A stretch of 14,872 bases of DNA, taken from an uncultured Alphaproteobacteria bacterium (GTDB lineage: Bacteria; Pseudomonadota; Alphaproteobacteria; HIMB59; GCA-002718135). The notes below the pieces were generated by a model that was not told the DNA's origin, made no database searches, and saw only the letters and a program-made list of their open reading frames with translations. Made by a program: the position numbers and the translations under genes. Of the stretch, positions 13,918 to 14,872 are shown in pieces. Position 1 is the first letter of the stretch, and every line of letters begins with the position of its first letter. The stretch covers positions 1-14,872 of the forward strand of contig CABYKC010000018.1 in NCBI GenBank assembly GCA_902519435.1. Reading direction: 5' to 3'.

Positions 13918-14872
13918 ATGAAACATGTACATTGGATAGGAACTGGACTATCTTCTATACCAGGAATTAGAAGATTAGCTAAAAATTTAGATAATTTTAC
14001 AGTATGGAATAGAACATTAGATAAGGCTATAAAGAGTATTGACCATGTAGATAAAAACAATGTGAACGCAAAACAGTTTGATGTTGATTTATTATTTAAC
14101 GAAACAAATCCAGGTGATATTGTTATTTCTCAACTGCCAGCAAACAAACATTTAGAAATAGCTAAACTTTGTTTAAAACATAAATGTCATTTTGCATCTA
14201 CTAGTTACCTTAATCCAGAAATAAATATGCTAAATCCAGATGTAAAAAAAGAAAATTTAGTATTTATCAATGAGGTCGGTTTAGATCCAGGTATCGATCA
14301 TTTTTTTTCCCATTTACTTGTCAGTGATCTTAAAAAAATCTCGACTGAAAAAACAGAAGTGGTTTATGAATCATATTGTGGAGGTTTTCCAGCAACTCCA
14401 AATGATTTCAAATATAAATTTAGTTGGTCTCCAGCTGGAGTAATCAAAGCCTTAATCAATGATGCAAAATATATAACAAAAGGAAAAATAAATACTGTAA
14501 CTCCTTACAAATCTATTAGTTCTTATTCAATATCTGATGAAAATTTTGAAGCTTATCCAAACAGAGATTCAACACCATATGTAAGTGAATACTTGTTTGA
14601 TGAGAAATGGAAAGTCAAAGAGTTCGTAAGAGGAACTTTGCGACTTGATGGTTGGAAAGAGGCATGGCAAGATATTTTTTCAATGCTTGAAAATAGATCA
14701 GATAATATAGAAGCTGAAATCAATGAAAAAAGTGAAGAATTATTAAAAGATAATAAATATTTACCTGAGGAAGAAGATCGCGTTGTACTCTCTGTAAAAC
14801 TTAAAGCTTTTGAAAATCATAATAAAATTTTTGATAGTTCTTATTTTTTAGATGAAAAAGGAAGTGGTGAAA
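13918..14872 (+). CDS. Saccharopine dehydrogenase-like protein, N-terminal part (cut by right edge)
   Basis: The frame from the ATG at 13918 stays open for 318 codons to the window end. It reads as a saccharopine dehydrogenase (reductase, LYS9-like) family enzyme. The N-terminus is a Rossmann fold: WIGTGLSSIPGI (residues 6-17) is a glycine-rich NAD(P) loop, and VWNRT (29-33) ends the second strand. ISQLPANKH (70-78) matches the family's VxxLP segment. The C-terminal domain begins with FINEVGLDPGIDH (116-128), the best family signature, then SYCGGFP (152-158) and KFSWSPAGV (167-175). Probably 50-70 residues are missing. Relatives act in lysine breakdown or synthesis through saccharopine, but which reaction applies here depends on genes beyond the window. 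It is divergent from the tauE-like gene. Confidence 0.9.
   Translation, partial: MKHVHWIGTGLSSIPGIRRLAKNLDNFTVWNRTLDKAIKSIDHVDKNNVNAKQFDVDLLFNETNPGDIVISQLPANKHLEIAKLCLKHKCHFASTSYLNPEINMLNPDVKKENLVFINEVGLDPGIDHFFSHLLVSDLKKISTEKTEVVYESYCGGFPATPNDFKYKFSWSPAGVIKALINDAKYITKGKINTVTPYKSISSYSISDENFEAYPNRDSTPYVSEYLFDEKWKVKEFVRGTLRLDGWKEAWQDIFSMLENRSDNIEAEINEKSEELLKDNKYLPEEEDRVVLSVKLKAFENHNKIFDSSYFLDEKGSGE

Noticed and set aside
13878..14060. 60-residue open frame on the minus strand
   Set aside because: It lies opposite the start of the saccharopine dehydrogenase-like gene and runs over the promoter gap; no family resemblance.
1..14872. Defence island, prophage, biosynthetic cluster or other new system
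   Set aside because: Every gene belongs to a known housekeeping or conserved-unknown family; no integrase, transposase, toxin, nuclease, CRISPR repeats or unusual gene cluster was found.

Overview
This window looks like a piece of chromosome from a small-genome, A+T-rich alphaproteobacterium, probably a marine free-living type. The evidence is a three-gene NAD(P)H transhydrogenase (pntAa-pntAb-pntB), a COQ9-family protein encoded near rpsU, the conserved-unknown families DUF465 and DUF1244, and a class Ib aspartate aminotransferase. Coding density is extreme: I count about 324 non-coding bases in 14,872, roughly 98% coding. A phosphofructokinase and a pyruvate kinase in the same window argue against the best-known SAR11 strains, which lack parts of classical glycolysis. 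A relative such as the HIMB59/AEGEAN-169 group is possible, but I cannot settle the taxonomy from this sequence.

Layout, left to right. (1) The 5' part of a phosphofructokinase gene on the minus strand, cut by the window edge, is divergent from a small DUF465 gene. (2) A def-COQ9 pair lies on the minus strand, with def divergent from rpsU. (3) A long minus-strand block, 8211 down to 2225, runs pepF (M3 oligoendopeptidase), an ABC1/UbiB-type atypical kinase, pntAa, pntAb, pntB. Spacings are 5, 6, 1 and -1 bases, so it is almost certainly one operon. (4) A plus-strand FAA1-type acyl-CoA synthetase is divergent from pepF and convergent with a small DUF1244 gene. (5) Pyruvate kinase is divergent from DUF1244 and convergent with a minus-strand pair, tauE-like then aspC. 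(6) A plus-strand saccharopine dehydrogenase-like gene is cut by the right edge.

Functionally this is core metabolism: glycolysis (phosphofructokinase, pyruvate kinase), NADPH supply from the proton gradient (Pnt), ubiquinone-linked proteins (COQ9, ABC1 kinase), translation and protein maturation (S21, peptide deformylase), peptide turnover (PepF), fatty-acid activation, amino-acid metabolism (AspC, saccharopine dehydrogenase-like) and anion export (TauE-like).

Strands alternate so that every divergent pair shares a 44-94 base promoter gap and every convergent pair overlaps at its stop codons, three of them through the same 4-base TTAA. There is no stretch over 100 bases without a gene, and I see no RNA gene, CRISPR array, insertion sequence, phage gene or intrinsic terminator. 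I found no undescribed multi-gene system. The points worth a second look are the overlap architecture, a mixed-signature phosphofructokinase, starts without Shine-Dalgarno sequences, and a few conserved-unknown genes.
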